From positions 1 to 63,947 of the forward strand of contig NZ_BCRB01000015.1 of the NCBI RefSeq assembly GCF_001552375.1: a stretch of 63,947 nt of DNA. The letters are read 5' to 3'. A model generated the notes under the pieces. That model saw only the letters and a program-made list of their open reading frames with translations. It ran no database searches and was not told the origin of the DNA. Origin of the DNA: Cellulomonas iranensis NBRC 101100 = JCM 18110. GTDB lineage: Bacteria; Actinomycetota; Actinomycetes; Actinomycetales; Cellulomonadaceae. The position numbers were made by a program, and so were the translations under genes. Of the stretch, positions 51,168 to 60,590 are shown piece by piece (the stretch's first letter is position 1; each line of letters starts with the position of its first letter).

Positions 51168-52369
51168 GCGAACGACCGCTGCGCGTCGGGATCGTCTGCC
51201 CGTACTCGTTCGACGTGCCCGGGGGCGTGCAGTTCCACGTGCGCGACCTCGCGGAGTCGCTCCTGCAGCGCGGGCACGACGTGTCCGTGCTCGCGCCCGC
51301 GGCCGAGGACACGCCCGTCCCGCCGTACCTGGTCCCCGCGGGCCGTGCCGTGCCGGTCCACTACAACGGGTCGGTCGCGCGCCTCACGTTCGGGCCCGTG
51401 ACCGCCGGTCGCGTGCGCCGCTGGCTCGCCGCCGGCCGCTTCGACGTGCTGCACCTGCACGAGCCCGTGACGCCCAGCCTGGGCATGCTCGCGCTCTGGA
51501 TCGCGGACGGCCCGGTCGTCGCCACGTTCCACACGTCCATCACGCGTTCGCGCTCGCTGCAGGTCGCGTACCCGCTCGTCCGGCAGTCGCTCGAGAAGAT
51601 CTCGCTGCGCATCGCCGTCTCCGAGGACGCCCGGCGCACGCTCGTCGAGCACCTCGGCGGCGACGCGGTCGTCATCCCCAACGGCGTCCAGGTCGACGCG
51701 TTCGAGGGCGTCGGCACCGACCCCCGCTGGACCGGCACGCCCGACGCCCCCACGCTCGCGTTCCTCGGCCGGCTCGACGAGCCGCGCAAGGGCCTCGCGG
51801 TGCTGCTGAAGGCCATGCCCGCCGTCCTCGACGCCTACCCGGGCGCGCGGCTGCTCGTCGCGGGCCGCGGCGACACCGGCGCCGAGCAGGCGCGCGAGGC
51901 GCTCGGCGACCGGGCGGGCGCGGTCGAGCTGCTCGGCGGCGTGAGCGAGCAGGACAAGGCGCGCCTGCTCGCGTCGGTCGACGCGTACGTCGCGCCGCAG
52001 ACCGGCGGCGAGAGCTTCGGCATCGTGCTGGTCGAGGCGATGAGCGCCGGCAGCGCGGTCGTCGCGAGCGACCTCGGCGCGTTCTCGCGCGTGCTCGACG
52101 GCGGCGAGGCGGGCGTGCTGTTCCGCACCGGTGACCCGGCCGACCTCGGCGCGACGCTGGTCCGCGTGCTCGGCGACCCCGAGCTGCGCGCCCGGGTGAC
52201 CGCGCGCGCGTCGCAGGTCGTGCGCCGGTACGACTGGTCGGCCGTGACCGACCAGGTGCTCGCGGTGTACGAGATGGCCGTCGCCGGGCGTGACGCCCCC
52301 GTCGGCGAGGACCCCTCGTCGCTGCGCGGCGCGCGCCTGCTCGAGCTGCGCAGGGGGAGGTCGTCGTGA
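51164..52369 (+). CDS. pimA: phosphatidylinositol alpha-mannosyltransferase PimA
   Basis: 401 residues, GT4 family with a GT-B fold. The N-terminal RVGIVCPYSFDVPGGVQFHVRDLAE is characteristic of PimA; DVLHLHEPVTPSLGMLAL, TFHTSITRS and the C-terminal donor-site motif GGESFGIVLVEAMSAGSAVVASDLG are present. It transfers mannose from GDP-mannose to phosphatidylinositol on the inner face of the membrane. The ATG at 51164 overlaps the patA stop, and its own end overlaps the next gene. Confidence 0.95.
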   Translation: MSERPLRVGIVCPYSFDVPGGVQFHVRDLAESLLQRGHDVSVLAPAAEDTPVPPYLVPAGRAVPVHYNGSVARLTFGPVTAGRVRRWLAAGRFDVLHLHEPVTPSLGMLALWIADGPVVATFHTSITRSRSLQVAYPLVRQSLEKISLRIAVSEDARRTLVEHLGGDAVVIPNGVQVDAFEGVGTDPRWTGTPDAPTLAFLGRLDEPRKGLAVLLKAMPAVLDAYPGARLLVAGRGDTGAEQAREALGDRAGAVELLGGVSEQDKARLLASVDAYVAPQTGGESFGIVLVEAMSAGSAVVASDLGAFSRVLDGGEAGVLFRTGDPADLGATLVRVLGDPELRARVTARASQVVRRYDWSAVTDQVLAVYEMAVAGRDAPVGEDPSSLRGARLLELRRGRSS

Positions 52370-53049
52370 CGGCCGAGATGTGGGCCGACGGCACGGTCGT
52401 GCTCGTCGTCGCGGGCGTCGTGCTGCTGCTCGCGTGGCTCGTGTGGGTGCAGGCCTCGCGGCTGGACCGGCTGCACCGCAAGGTCGGCGCGTCGCGTGCG
52501 GTCGTCGAGGCGCAGCTCGTGCGCCGCGCCGGCGTGGCGGCCGAGCTCGCGACGAGCGGGCAGCTCGACCCCGCCAGCTCGGTGCTCGTGGGCGAGGCCG
52601 CGTGGGCCGCGCTCACGGCCGGCGGGGCCGGCGGCGACGTGCCGTCCTCGGGTCTGCTCCCGCCGGACCTGCGCGCGTTCCTCGGCACGTCGGCGGCCGC
52701 GCGGGGCCTCGACCGCGGGCAGGTCGAGAGCGAGCTCAGCGCGACGCTCGACGAGGTGCTCGACGAGCCCGAGGAGGTCGCCGCGCTCACGGCCGACCCC
52801 GTGGGGGAGCGGCTGCTCGGCGAGCTCGCGGCGGCCTGGTACCGCGTGCAGCTCGCGCGCCGCTTCCACAACGAGGCCGTCGCGCAGACGCAGCGCGTGC
52901 GCCGCGGCGCGCTCGTGCGGCTGCTGCGGCTCGCGGGGCACGCGCCCGAGCCGCGCACGCTCGAGCTCGACGACGCGTGGCCGCGCGGCCTGCCGCTGCC
53001 CGGCGAGGCCGCGTCGGCGCGTCAGCCGCGCCCCGGGACCGCGGGCTGA
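52366..53049 (+). CDS. LemA-like membrane protein of the PIM locus
   Basis: 227 residues. One N-terminal membrane helix (TVVLVVAGVVLLLAWLVWV) is followed by long charged helices: RLDRLHRKVGASRAVVEAQLVRRAGVAAELA, written here as two helices, and AAAWYRVQLARRFHNEAVAQ. The second half with FHNEAV followed by RVRRGALVRLLRLAGHA recalls LemA-type helical bundles. A homologous membrane protein follows pimA in many actinomycetes, but its job is unknown. The start overlaps the pimA stop (GTGA). Confidence 0.75.
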   Translation: MTAEMWADGTVVLVVAGVVLLLAWLVWVQASRLDRLHRKVGASRAVVEAQLVRRAGVAAELATSGQLDPASSVLVGEAAWAALTAGGAGGDVPSSGLLPPDLRAFLGTSAAARGLDRGQVESELSATLDEVLDEPEEVAALTADPVGERLLGELAAAWYRVQLARRFHNEAVAQTQRVRRGALVRLLRLAGHAPEPRTLELDDAWPRGLPLPGEAASARQPRPGTAG

Positions 53050-53125
53050 CGCACCGGACGACGCGCCCGCCGGTCGGCCGGCGTCCGCGTGCCGGTCACC
53101 CGGCGGCCGCGCGCGGGCCGCGACC

Positions 53126-53131
53126 TAGGAT
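53126..53131 (+). promoter_or_regulatory. -10 element and leader of pdxS
   Basis: TAGGAT at 53126-53131 implies a leader of nearly 90 bases before pdxS. The leader contains a CCCCGG/CCGGGG hairpin (53170-53187) and an AGAGG ribosome site. No known riboswitch pattern is visible. Confidence 0.4.
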
Positions 53132-53226
53132 GGGCGCGCCCCGACCACGGCGGCCGGTGTCACGCCCGTCCCCGGGTTCCGCCGGGGCGCCGCGCGTCCC
53201 GAACCCACGGATCGAAGAGGTCTGAC

Positions 53227-54138
53227 GTGACCGAGAACTCCCAGCCCGCGGCCGCGGGCGAGGTCGGCACCGCCCGCGTCAAGCGCGGCATGGCCGAGAT
53301 GCTCAAGGGCGGCGTCATCATGGACGTCGTCACGCCCGAGCAGGCGAAGATCGCCGAGGACGCCGGGGCCGTCGCGGTCATGGCGCTCGAGCGCGTGCCG
53401 GCCGACATCCGCGCGCAGGGCGGGGTCGCGCGCATGAGCGACCCCGACCTCATCGACGGGATCATCTCGACGGTGTCGATCCCCGTGATGGCCAAGGCCC
53501 GCATCGGGCACTTCGTCGAGGCGCAGGTGCTGCAGTCGCTCGGCGTCGACTACGTCGACGAGTCGGAGGTGCTCACGCCCGCCGACTACGCGCACCACAT
53601 CGACAAGTGGGCGTTCACGGTGCCGTTCGTGTGCGGTGCGACCAACCTGGGCGAGGCGCTGCGCCGCATCACCGAGGGCGCGGCGATGATCCGCTCGAAG
53701 GGCGAGGCCGGCACGGGCGACGTGTCGAACGCGACGACGCACATGCGCACGCTGCGCGACGAGATCCGCCGCCTGACGTCGCTGCCCGAGGACGAGCTGT
53801 TCCTCGCCGCGAAGGAGCTGCAGGCGCCGTACGACCTCGTCAAGGAGGTCGCGACCACCGGCAAGCTGCCCGTCGTGCTGTTCACGGCGGGCGGGATCGC
53901 GACCCCGGCCGACGCCGCGATGATGATGCAGCTGGGCGCCGAGGGCGTGTTCGTCGGCTCTGGCATCTTCAAGTCCGGCAACCCGGCGCAGCGCGCGGCG
54001 GCCATCGTCAAGGCCACGACGTTCTACGACGACCCCGACGTGGTCGCGCAGACGTCGCGCGGCCTCGGCGAGGCGATGGTCGGCATCAACGTCGACGACG
54101 TGCCGGTGCCGCACCGCCTGGCCGAGCGGGGCTGGTGA
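53227..54138 (+). CDS. pdxS: pyridoxal 5'-phosphate synthase lyase subunit PdxS
   Basis: 303 residues, TIM barrel. It builds PLP from ribose 5-phosphate, glyceraldehyde 3-phosphate and ammonia supplied by PdxT. Highly conserved segments: [53 protein letters not shown] with the catalytic Lys nearby ([13 protein letters not shown]), and [28 protein letters not shown]. The GTG start follows AGAGG. Its stop overlaps the NUDIX gene (GTGA), and pdxT lies two genes further on. Residue runs are quoted in part only. Confidence 0.97.
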   Translation: MTENSQPAAAGEVGTARVKRGMAEMLKGGVIMDVVTPEQAKIAEDAGAVAVMALERVPADIRAQGGVARMSDPDLIDGIISTVSIPVMAKARIGHFVEAQVLQSLGVDYVDESEVLTPADYAHHIDKWAFTVPFVCGATNLGEALRRITEGAAMIRSKGEAGTGDVSNATTHMRTLRDEIRRLTSLPEDELFLAAKELQAPYDLVKEVATTGKLPVVLFTAGGIATPADAAMMMQLGAEGVFVGSGIFKSGNPAQRAAAIVKATTFYDDPDVVAQTSRGLGEAMVGINVDDVPVPHRLAERGW

Positions 54139-54731
54139 CCACGGACGAGCAGCGGCCCACCGGGACCGTCCCCGCCGCCGGTGCGGACGGAGGCGGTCCC
54201 GGGGGCGCCTTCGGGTCCGAGTGGGTCCCGGGGCCGGACGGCCTGCTGGAGCGCTCCGCCGCGCGCGTGATCCTGCTCGACGAGCACGACCGCGTGCTCC
54301 TCGTGCGCGGGCACGACGTCGACCTGCCCGACCGCTCGTGGTGGTTCACGGTCGGCGGCGGCATCGACGCGGGGGAGGACGAGCGCGCGGCCGCGGTGCG
54401 CGAGGTCCGCGAGGAGACCGGCATCGTTGTCGACGTCGACGACCTCGTCGGCCCGGTCTACACGCGCTCGGCCGTGTTCGACTTCGCCGCCCGCACGTGC
54501 CGGCAGCACGAGGTGCTGTTCCTCGCGCGCGTGAGCAGCGCGGACCTGGCGCTCAGCCGCGACGGCTGGACCGACGTCGAGCTCGACGTGATCGACGAGC
54601 TGCGCTGGTGGGACCTCGACGCGCTCGCGCAGGTCACGATCGAGGTGTTCCCGACGGGCCTCGCCGACCTGGTGCGGGACGTCCTGGTGTGGGACGGCAC
54701 GACGCGGCACCTGGGGCTCGCGCGCGAGTGA
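54135..54731 (+). CDS. NUDIX hydrolase
   Basis: 198 residues. The NUDIX box is exact: Gly-x5-Glu-x7-REVREETGI around residues 78-100 ([17 protein letters not shown]). An N-terminal Gly/Pro-rich tail of about 35 residues precedes [22 protein letters not shown]. It should hydrolyse a nucleoside diphosphate derivative, though the substrate cannot be read from sequence. The GTG overlaps the pdxS stop, so it is made together with PdxS; a house-cleaning role near vitamin B6 metabolism is only a guess. Confidence 0.9.
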   Translation: MTTDEQRPTGTVPAAGADGGGPGGAFGSEWVPGPDGLLERSAARVILLDEHDRVLLVRGHDVDLPDRSWWFTVGGGIDAGEDERAAAVREVREETGIVVDVDDLVGPVYTRSAVFDFAARTCRQHEVLFLARVSSADLALSRDGWTDVELDVIDELRWWDLDALAQVTIEVFPTGLADLVRDVLVWDGTTRHLGLARE

Positions 54732-54797
54732 GCCGCGCCCGAGCCGCGCGGACCCCTGCGCGTACCGGTCGGTAACGTCGCCGTCACGCGACGGCGC

Positions 54798-54803
54798 TAG
54801 CGT
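54798..54803 (+). promoter_or_regulatory. leaderless -10 element of the aminotransferase gene
   Basis: TAGCGT, six bases, then the ATG at 54810. Confidence 0.5.
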
Positions 54804-54809
54804 CCCGCC

Positions 54810-56003
54810 ATGCCCCGCCCCGCCGCCGCCTCGCCCGTCACCCGCATCCCCCGCTCGGGGATCCGCACGCTCATGGAGCTCGCGCTGCGCGACCCGGACG
54901 CGATCCACCTCGAGATCGGCGAGCCGGACGTCGCACCGCCCGCGCACGTCGTCGACGCCGTCGCCGCGGCGGCCCGCGACGGGCGGACCGGCTACACCTC
55001 GAGCCTCGGCCTCGACGCGCTGCGTGCGGCGGCCGCCGACCGCGTGACCCGCACGCACGGCCGGGTCACGACGGCCGACGAGGTCGTCGTCACGCACGGC
55101 GCGATGCACGGGCTCGCCATGGCGATGGCGACGCTCCTCGCACCGGGCGACGAGATCCTCTTCCCCGACCCCGGCTTCCCCAACTGGGAGATGGCGGCCG
55201 TCGCGGCGTCGGCGGTCGCGCGGCGGTACCCGACGCACGCCGCCGCGGGCTTCGTGCCCGACCCGGACGAGGTCGAGGCGTGCGTCACGCCGCGCACGCG
55301 TGCGATCGTCGTGTGCTCGCCCAGCAACCCGACCGGCGCGGTCTACCCCGACGCCGTGGTCGCCGCGCTCGTGGACGTCGCGCGCCGCCACGACCTGTGG
55401 CTGCTCTCGGACGAGTGCTACGAGGCCATCACGTTCGACGCACCCCACGCGAGCCCGCTCGCGCACGACACCGACGGGCGCGTGCTGGGGTTCTTCTCGC
55501 TGTCGAAGACGTACGCGATGACCGGGTGGCGCGCCGGGTACGTCGTGGTGCCCGACCCGCACGTGGTCGACGCGCTCGGCCACCTCGCCGAGGCGACGGT
55601 CGCGTGCCCGTCGACCACGGGCCAGGTCGGCGCGCTCGCGGCCCTCACGGGCCCGCAGGACGCCGTCGCGGACGCCGTCGCGTCGTACCGCGAGCGACGC
55701 GACGCGGCCTGCGCGCTGCTGCGGCGCCGCGGCGTGCGGCACGTCGAGCCCGACGGCGCGTTCTACCTCATGGTCGACGTGGGCGAGGCCGACACCGACG
55801 CGTTCGCTCGCCGGCTGCTCGCCCGTCGCGGCGTCGCGGTCGCGCCCGGCTCGACGTTCGGCGAGCACGCCGCGGGGCTCGTGCGCGTCTCGCTCGCGGC
55901 GCCGCGCGACCTGCTGCTCACGGGCCTCGACCGGCTCGCCGACGAGGTCGTGGGCGCGGGTGGCGCCGGGGTCGTGGGGCGCGCCGTCGCCGCCGCGCGA
56001 TGA
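54810..56003 (+). CDS. class I/II PLP-dependent aminotransferase
   Basis: 397 residues, fold type [64 protein letters not shown] and the Schiff-base lysine in [21 protein letters not shown] are clear, as is the carboxylate-binding Arg near LVRVSLAAP. It resembles the AspC/Ib subgroup, but the amino donor is not certain. It sits between pdxS and pdxT, whose product PLP it needs, and appears to have its own leaderless promoter. Confidence 0.9.
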   Translation: MPRPAAASPVTRIPRSGIRTLMELALRDPDAIHLEIGEPDVAPPAHVVDAVAAAARDGRTGYTSSLGLDALRAAAADRVTRTHGRVTTADEVVVTHGAMHGLAMAMATLLAPGDEILFPDPGFPNWEMAAVAASAVARRYPTHAAAGFVPDPDEVEACVTPRTRAIVVCSPSNPTGAVYPDAVVAALVDVARRHDLWLLSDECYEAITFDAPHASPLAHDTDGRVLGFFSLSKTYAMTGWRAGYVVVPDPHVVDALGHLAEATVACPSTTGQVGALAALTGPQDAVADAVASYRERRDAACALLRRRGVRHVEPDGAFYLMVDVGEADTDAFARRLLARRGVAVAPGSTFGEHAAGLVRVSLAAPRDLLLTGLDRLADEVVGAGGAGVVGRAVAAAR

Positions 56004-56089
56004 CGGCGTCGCCAGGCGCGACGAGGTCGTCCACGTCGGCCCGGCCGGCCGGGTCCTGGCCCGCTCGCGGCCACGCAGGGCGCGGCGCC

Positions 56090-56095
56090 TAGGAT
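56090..56095 (+). promoter_or_regulatory. -10 element of pdxT
   Basis: TAGGAT, eight bases before the GTG at 56104; nearly leaderless. Confidence 0.4.
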
Positions 56096-56103
56096 CGGCT
56101 GCC

Positions 56104-56724
56104 GTGCCCACCACGAGCCCCACGATCGGTGTCCTCGCCCTGCAGGGCGACGTCCGCGAGCACGTCGCCGCGCTGACCTCGCTCGGCGTCGCGGCGGTCG
56201 GCGTGCGCCGCCGGTCCGAGCTCGACGCGGTCGACGCGCTCGTCCTGCCGGGCGGCGAGTCCACGACGATCGACAAGCTGCTGCGCGCCTTCGAGCTCGA
56301 CGGCCCCGTGCGCGAGCGGCTCGCGGCGGGCATGCCGGCGTACGGGTCGTGCGCCGGGATGATCCTGCTCGCGGACCGGATCATCGGCGGCATCGACGGG
56401 CAGCGCACGCTCGGCGGCGTCGACATCACGGTGCGCCGCAACGCGTTCGGGCGGCAGGTCGACTCGTTCGAGACCGACCTCGTGATCGACGGCGTCGCCG
56501 ACAGCGCGACGGACCCCGTGCACGCGGTCTTCATCCGCGCGCCGTGGGTCGAGGAGGTCGGACCGGCCGCCACGGTCCTCGGTCGCGTGGAGGACGGCCC
56601 CGCCGCCGGTAGGATCGTCGCGGTGCGCCAGGGCCCGTTGCTGGTCACGTCCTTCCACCCGGAGGTGACGGGCGACACGCGGGTGCACCGACTGTTCGTG
56701 CAGATCGTCCGCGACAGCCTGTGA
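56104..56724 (+). CDS. pdxT: pyridoxal 5'-phosphate synthase glutaminase subunit PdxT
   Basis: 206 residues, triad glutaminase. [18 protein letters not shown] begins the chain; [16 protein letters not shown], the nucleophile in [26 protein letters not shown] and the His/Glu pair in [13 protein letters not shown] follow. It delivers ammonia to PdxS. Unlike in many bacteria it is not next to pdxS; a NUDIX gene and an aminotransferase gene lie between. The start is set by the conserved N-terminus and the TAGGAT element. Confidence 0.96.
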   Translation: MPTTSPTIGVLALQGDVREHVAALTSLGVAAVGVRRRSELDAVDALVLPGGESTTIDKLLRAFELDGPVRERLAAGMPAYGSCAGMILLADRIIGGIDGQRTLGGVDITVRRNAFGRQVDSFETDLVIDGVADSATDPVHAVFIRAPWVEEVGPAATVLGRVEDGPAAGRIVAVRQGPLLVTSFHPEVTGDTRVHRLFVQIVRDSL

Positions 56725-56814
56725 CGTCGCGGCGTCCTGCGGCCCGTCCCTCACGGACGGCGCCGCCGGGGCGCGACGCGGGCGGAACCAGCGGAGACGA
56801 AGGGGTAACGAGGC

Positions 56815-57570
56815 ATGTCGGGTCACTCCAAGTGGGCCACCACGAAGCACAAGAAGGCCGTCATCGACGCGAAGCGCGGCAAGCTCTTCGCCAAGCTCAT
56901 CAAGAACATCGAGGTGGCCGCCCGCACGGGCGGCGGTGACCCCGCCGGCAACCCCACGCTCTTCGACGCCATCCAGAAGGCGAAGAAGTCCTCGGTGCCG
57001 AACGACAACATCGACCGCGCCGTCAAGCGCGGGTCGGGTGCCGAGGCCGGCGGCGCCGACTACCAGTCGATCACGTACGAGGGCTACGGCCCCGGCGGCA
57101 TCGCGGTGCTCGTCGAGTGCCTCACCGACAACCGCAACCGCGCCGCGTCCGACGTGCGGGTCGCGTTCACGCGCAACGGCGGCCAGATGGCCGACCCGGG
57201 CTCGGTGGCGTACATCTTCAGCCGCAAGGGCGTCGTCATCGTCCCCAAGGAGGGCACCGACGAGGACGCCGTCATGGAGGCCGTGCTCGAGGCCGGCGGC
57301 GAGGAGGTCAACGACCTCGGCGAGCAGTTCGAGGTGCTGAGCGAGGCCACCGACCTGGTGCCCGTGCGGTCCTCGCTGCAGGCCGCGGGCATCGACTACG
57401 ACTCGGCCGACGTCGTGTGGTGGCCGTCGACGCAGATCGAGGTCGACGCCGAGGGGGCGCGCAAGATCCTGCGGCTCATCGACGCGCTCGAGGACTCCGA
57501 CGACGTGCAGAACGTCTACGCCAACTTCGACGCGTCCGACGAGGTCATGGCCGAGCTCGACGCCGAGTGA
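56815..57570 (+). CDS. yebC: YebC/PmpR-family protein
   Basis: 251 residues, normal length. It begins [30 protein letters not shown], abbreviated here to its [11 protein letters not shown] core, then [48 protein letters not shown] and [10 protein letters not shown]. YebC proteins were first described as transcription regulators and later linked to translation of hard-to-decode stretches. The ATG is well placed after GAGG. In Actinobacteria it stands between pdxT and ruvC, as here. A perfect hairpin follows nine bases after the stop. Confidence 0.95.
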   Translation: MSGHSKWATTKHKKAVIDAKRGKLFAKLIKNIEVAARTGGGDPAGNPTLFDAIQKAKKSSVPNDNIDRAVKRGSGAEAGGADYQSITYEGYGPGGIAVLVECLTDNRNRAASDVRVAFTRNGGQMADPGSVAYIFSRKGVVIVPKEGTDEDAVMEAVLEAGGEEVNDLGEQFEVLSEATDLVPVRSSLQAAGIDYDSADVVWWPSTQIEVDAEGARKILRLIDALEDSDDVQNVYANFDASDEVMAELDAE

Positions 57571-57578
57571 GTCGTCCG

Positions 57579-57613
57579 CCACGGGCCCCGTCACGGTGTG
57601 GCGGGGCCCGTGG
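57579..57613 (+). terminator. terminator between yebC and ruvC
   Basis: Perfect 12-bp stem CCACGGGCCCCG/CGGGGCCCGTGG with an 11-nt loop, nine bases after the yebC stop and 27 bases before ruvC. Confidence 0.7.
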
Positions 57614-57628
57614 TGTGCCCGGGCCTGC

Positions 57629-57634
57629 GACGAT
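57629..57634 (+). promoter_or_regulatory. leaderless -10-like element of ruvC
   Basis: GACGAT, six bases, then the GTG at 57641. Weak match to TANNNT but the spacing is that of the other genes. Confidence 0.35.
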
Positions 57635-57640
57635 GGCGCC

Positions 57641-58207
57641 GTGCGCGTGCTCGGAGTGGACCCCGGCCTGACCCGCTGCGGCCTCGGCGTCGTCGACGCG
57701 CTGCCCGGGCGGCGCGCGCGGCTCGTGCACGTCGACGTCGCGCGGTCCGACCCGACGCTCGACGTCGACCAGCGGCTGCTCGTCATCGCGCGGTCCATCG
57801 AGGAGTGCCTCGAGGAGCACGCGCCCGACACGGTCGCCGTCGAGCGGGTCTTCGCGCAGCACAACGTCAGCACGGTCATGGGGACCGCGCAGGTCGCGGG
57901 CCTCGCGATGGTCGCGGCCGCGCGGCGTCGCATCCCCGTCGCGCTGCACACCCCGAGCGAGGTCAAGGCCGCCGTCACGGGGTCGGGGCGCGCCGACAAG
58001 GCCCAGGTCCAGACGATGGTCGCGCGCCTGCTCGGGCTCGCGGAGGTCCCGCGGCCGGCCGACGCGGCCGACGCCCTCGCGCTCGCGATCTGCCACCTGT
58101 GGCGGCCCGCGGGCACGCTCGGCGCGCCGCAGCGCGAGCCCGGTGCCCTCACGGCGGCGCAACGGCAGTGGGCCGCCGCCGAGCAGGCGGCACGCCGGCG
58201 CGCCTGA
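57641..58207 (+). CDS. ruvC: Holliday junction resolvase RuvC
   Basis: 188 residues. The RNase H-like nuclease shows [18 protein letters not shown] (first catalytic Asp), [22 protein letters not shown] (Glu), and [16 protein letters not shown] with the C-terminal Asp pair. It cuts Holliday junctions brought to it by RuvAB. The GTG at 57641 gives the exact family start; an open frame runs a little further upstream without support. It is 75 bases before ruvA, which has its own SOS-like site. Confidence 0.96.
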   Translation: MRVLGVDPGLTRCGLGVVDALPGRRARLVHVDVARSDPTLDVDQRLLVIARSIEECLEEHAPDTVAVERVFAQHNVSTVMGTAQVAGLAMVAAARRRIPVALHTPSEVKAAVTGSGRADKAQVQTMVARLLGLAEVPRPADAADALALAICHLWRPAGTLGAPQREPGALTAAQRQWAAAEQAARRRA

Positions 58208-58221
58208 CGCGCGCGTGTCGT

Positions 58222-58237
58222 TCGTACACGTGTTCGC
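58222..58237 (+). promoter_or_regulatory. SOS (LexA) box upstream of ruvA
   Basis: TCGTACACGTGTTCGC matches the actinobacterial LexA consensus TCGAACATGTGTTCGA at 13 of 16 bases and lies 45 bases before the ruvA start. An ACACGTG-TTCG-CACGTGT dyad overlaps it. DNA-damage control of ruvAB, separate from ruvC, is likely. Confidence 0.7.
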
Positions 58238-58282
58238 ACGTGTGGCACAGTGGTGGCCGGTCCACGAGGGAGGAGCGCCAGG

Positions 58283-58886
58283 GTGATCGCATCGGTGCAC
58301 GGCACGGTGCTGGCGGTGCGGCTCGACGCCGCGGTCGTCGAGGTGGGCGGCGTCGGCATGCTCGTCCAGGCCACCCCGGCGACGCTCGCGGGCCTGCGGC
58401 TCGGGCAGCCGGCGCGGCTGTTCACGTCGCTCGTCGTGCGCGAGGACTCCCTCACGCTGTTCGGCTTCGCGGACGACGACGAGCGGGACGTGTTCGAGAC
58501 CGTGCAGACCGTCTCCGGGGTGGGCCCGCGCCTCGCGCTCGCGATGCTCGCCGTGCACACGCCCGACGGCCTGCGGCGCGCCGTCGCCGACGAGGACCTC
58601 GCGGCGCTCGTGCGCGTGCCCGGCATCGGGCGCAAGGGCGCGCAGCGCATCGTGCTCGAGCTCAAGGACCGTCTCGGGGCGCCGTCGCCGGCCGGGGGAG
58701 CGGGCGCCGTCCCGCTGCCGTCCGACCACCGCGAGCAGGTCGTCGAGGCGCTCGTGGGGCTCGGGTGGCCCGCGCGGGCGGCGCAGGACGCGGTGGCGGC
58801 CGTGCTCGACGGCACGAGCGACCCGGTGGGTGCGGACGAGGTCCCCGGCGTGCTGCGTGCCGCGCTGCGGTCGCTGGGCAGCGCCC

Positions 58887-58894
<8 letters not shown>
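58283..58894 (+). CDS. ruvA: Holliday junction DNA helicase subunit RuvA
   Basis: 203 residues. Domain I ([25 protein letters not shown], abbreviated), helix-hairpin-helix motifs [13 protein letters not shown] and [20 protein letters not shown], and a C-terminal domain that contacts RuvB ([17 protein letters not shown]). It binds four-way junctions and loads RuvB. The GTG at 58283 has GAGGGAGG upstream. Its end overlaps ruvB by eight bases, so the two are coupled. Confidence 0.96.
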
Positions 58895-59963
<1,069 letters not shown>

Positions 59964-60067
59964 CGCGGGCCGTGTCGCGGCGACCTGGCGCAGCACGGGA
60001 GGGCGGTCCGCGCACGTCGGGGAACCGACGAGCGCCCGCGCGCGTTGGAGCGGCGGGCCGCGGCGCC

Positions 60068-60073
60068 TAGACT
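60068..60073 (+). promoter_or_regulatory. -10 element of yajC-secDF
   Basis: TAGACT, about 40 bases before the yajC ATG. The rest of 59964-60113 shows no gene. Confidence 0.4.
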
Positions 60074-60113
60074 GCGGCGGACGTCTGACACGAATGCGGG
60101 GACACGCGACCTC

Positions 60114-60509
60114 ATGGACTACTCCTTCGTCATCCTTCTGGTGGTGGCCTTCGGCGGGCTGCTCTTCATGTCCAACCGCTCCCGCAAGCAGCAGCGCGAG
60201 GCGCAGGACTTCCGCGCCAACCTGGTCATCGGCGACGAGGTCATGACGGGCTCGGGGCTGTTCGGCACGGTCACCGCGATCGAGGACGACGTCATCACGC
60301 TCGAGTCGACCCCGGGCACGCGGACCCGCTGGCTGCGCGCCGCGATCGCCCGCAAGGTCGAGCCGCCCGTCGTGGCGGAGGACGTGGACGACGAGCCCGA
60401 CGACGACGCAGTGGTCGTCGACGACGCCGTCGTCGACGTGCCGGACGACCTGTCCTCCCTGCCGCCCGAGCCGCCGTCGGCCCGCGAGGGCGACCGCGAC
60501 AGCAAGTGA
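60114..60509 (+). CDS. yajC: preprotein translocase accessory subunit YajC
   Basis: 131 residues. One N-terminal membrane helix (YSFVILLVVAFGGLLFMSNR), a basic patch RKQQREAQDF, and the YajC core LVIGDEVMTGSGLFGTVTAIEDD. The C-terminal 45 residues are strongly acidic (Asp/Glu/Pro-rich) and probably disordered. It associates with SecDF, encoded next. The ATG at 60114 begins MDYSFVILL. A hairpin lies between yajC and secD. Confidence 0.93.
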   Translation: MDYSFVILLVVAFGGLLFMSNRSRKQQREAQDFRANLVIGDEVMTGSGLFGTVTAIEDDVITLESTPGTRTRWLRAAIARKVEPPVVAEDVDDEPDDDAVVVDDAVVDVPDDLSSLPPEPPSAREGDRDSK

Positions 60510-60513
60510 CTCC

Positions 60514-60537
60514 GGCCCGGGTGACGACGCCCGGGCC
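60514..60537 (+). terminator. hairpin between yajC and secD
   Basis: Perfect 8-bp stem GGCCCGGG/CCCGGGCC with an 8-nt loop, starting five bases after the yajC stop. With no T tract it may only lower read-through or set the YajC to SecDF ratio. Confidence 0.45.
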
Positions 60538-60590
60538 CCGACCCCGCCGGGTGCGACCGCGCCCGGTGCGCGCACGAGAGAAGAACTCCG

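Noticed and set aside
53132..53226. Riboswitch in the pdxS leader
   Set aside because: Only a 6-bp CCCCGG/CCGGGG stem is visible; no known PLP-related riboswitch pattern can be supported.
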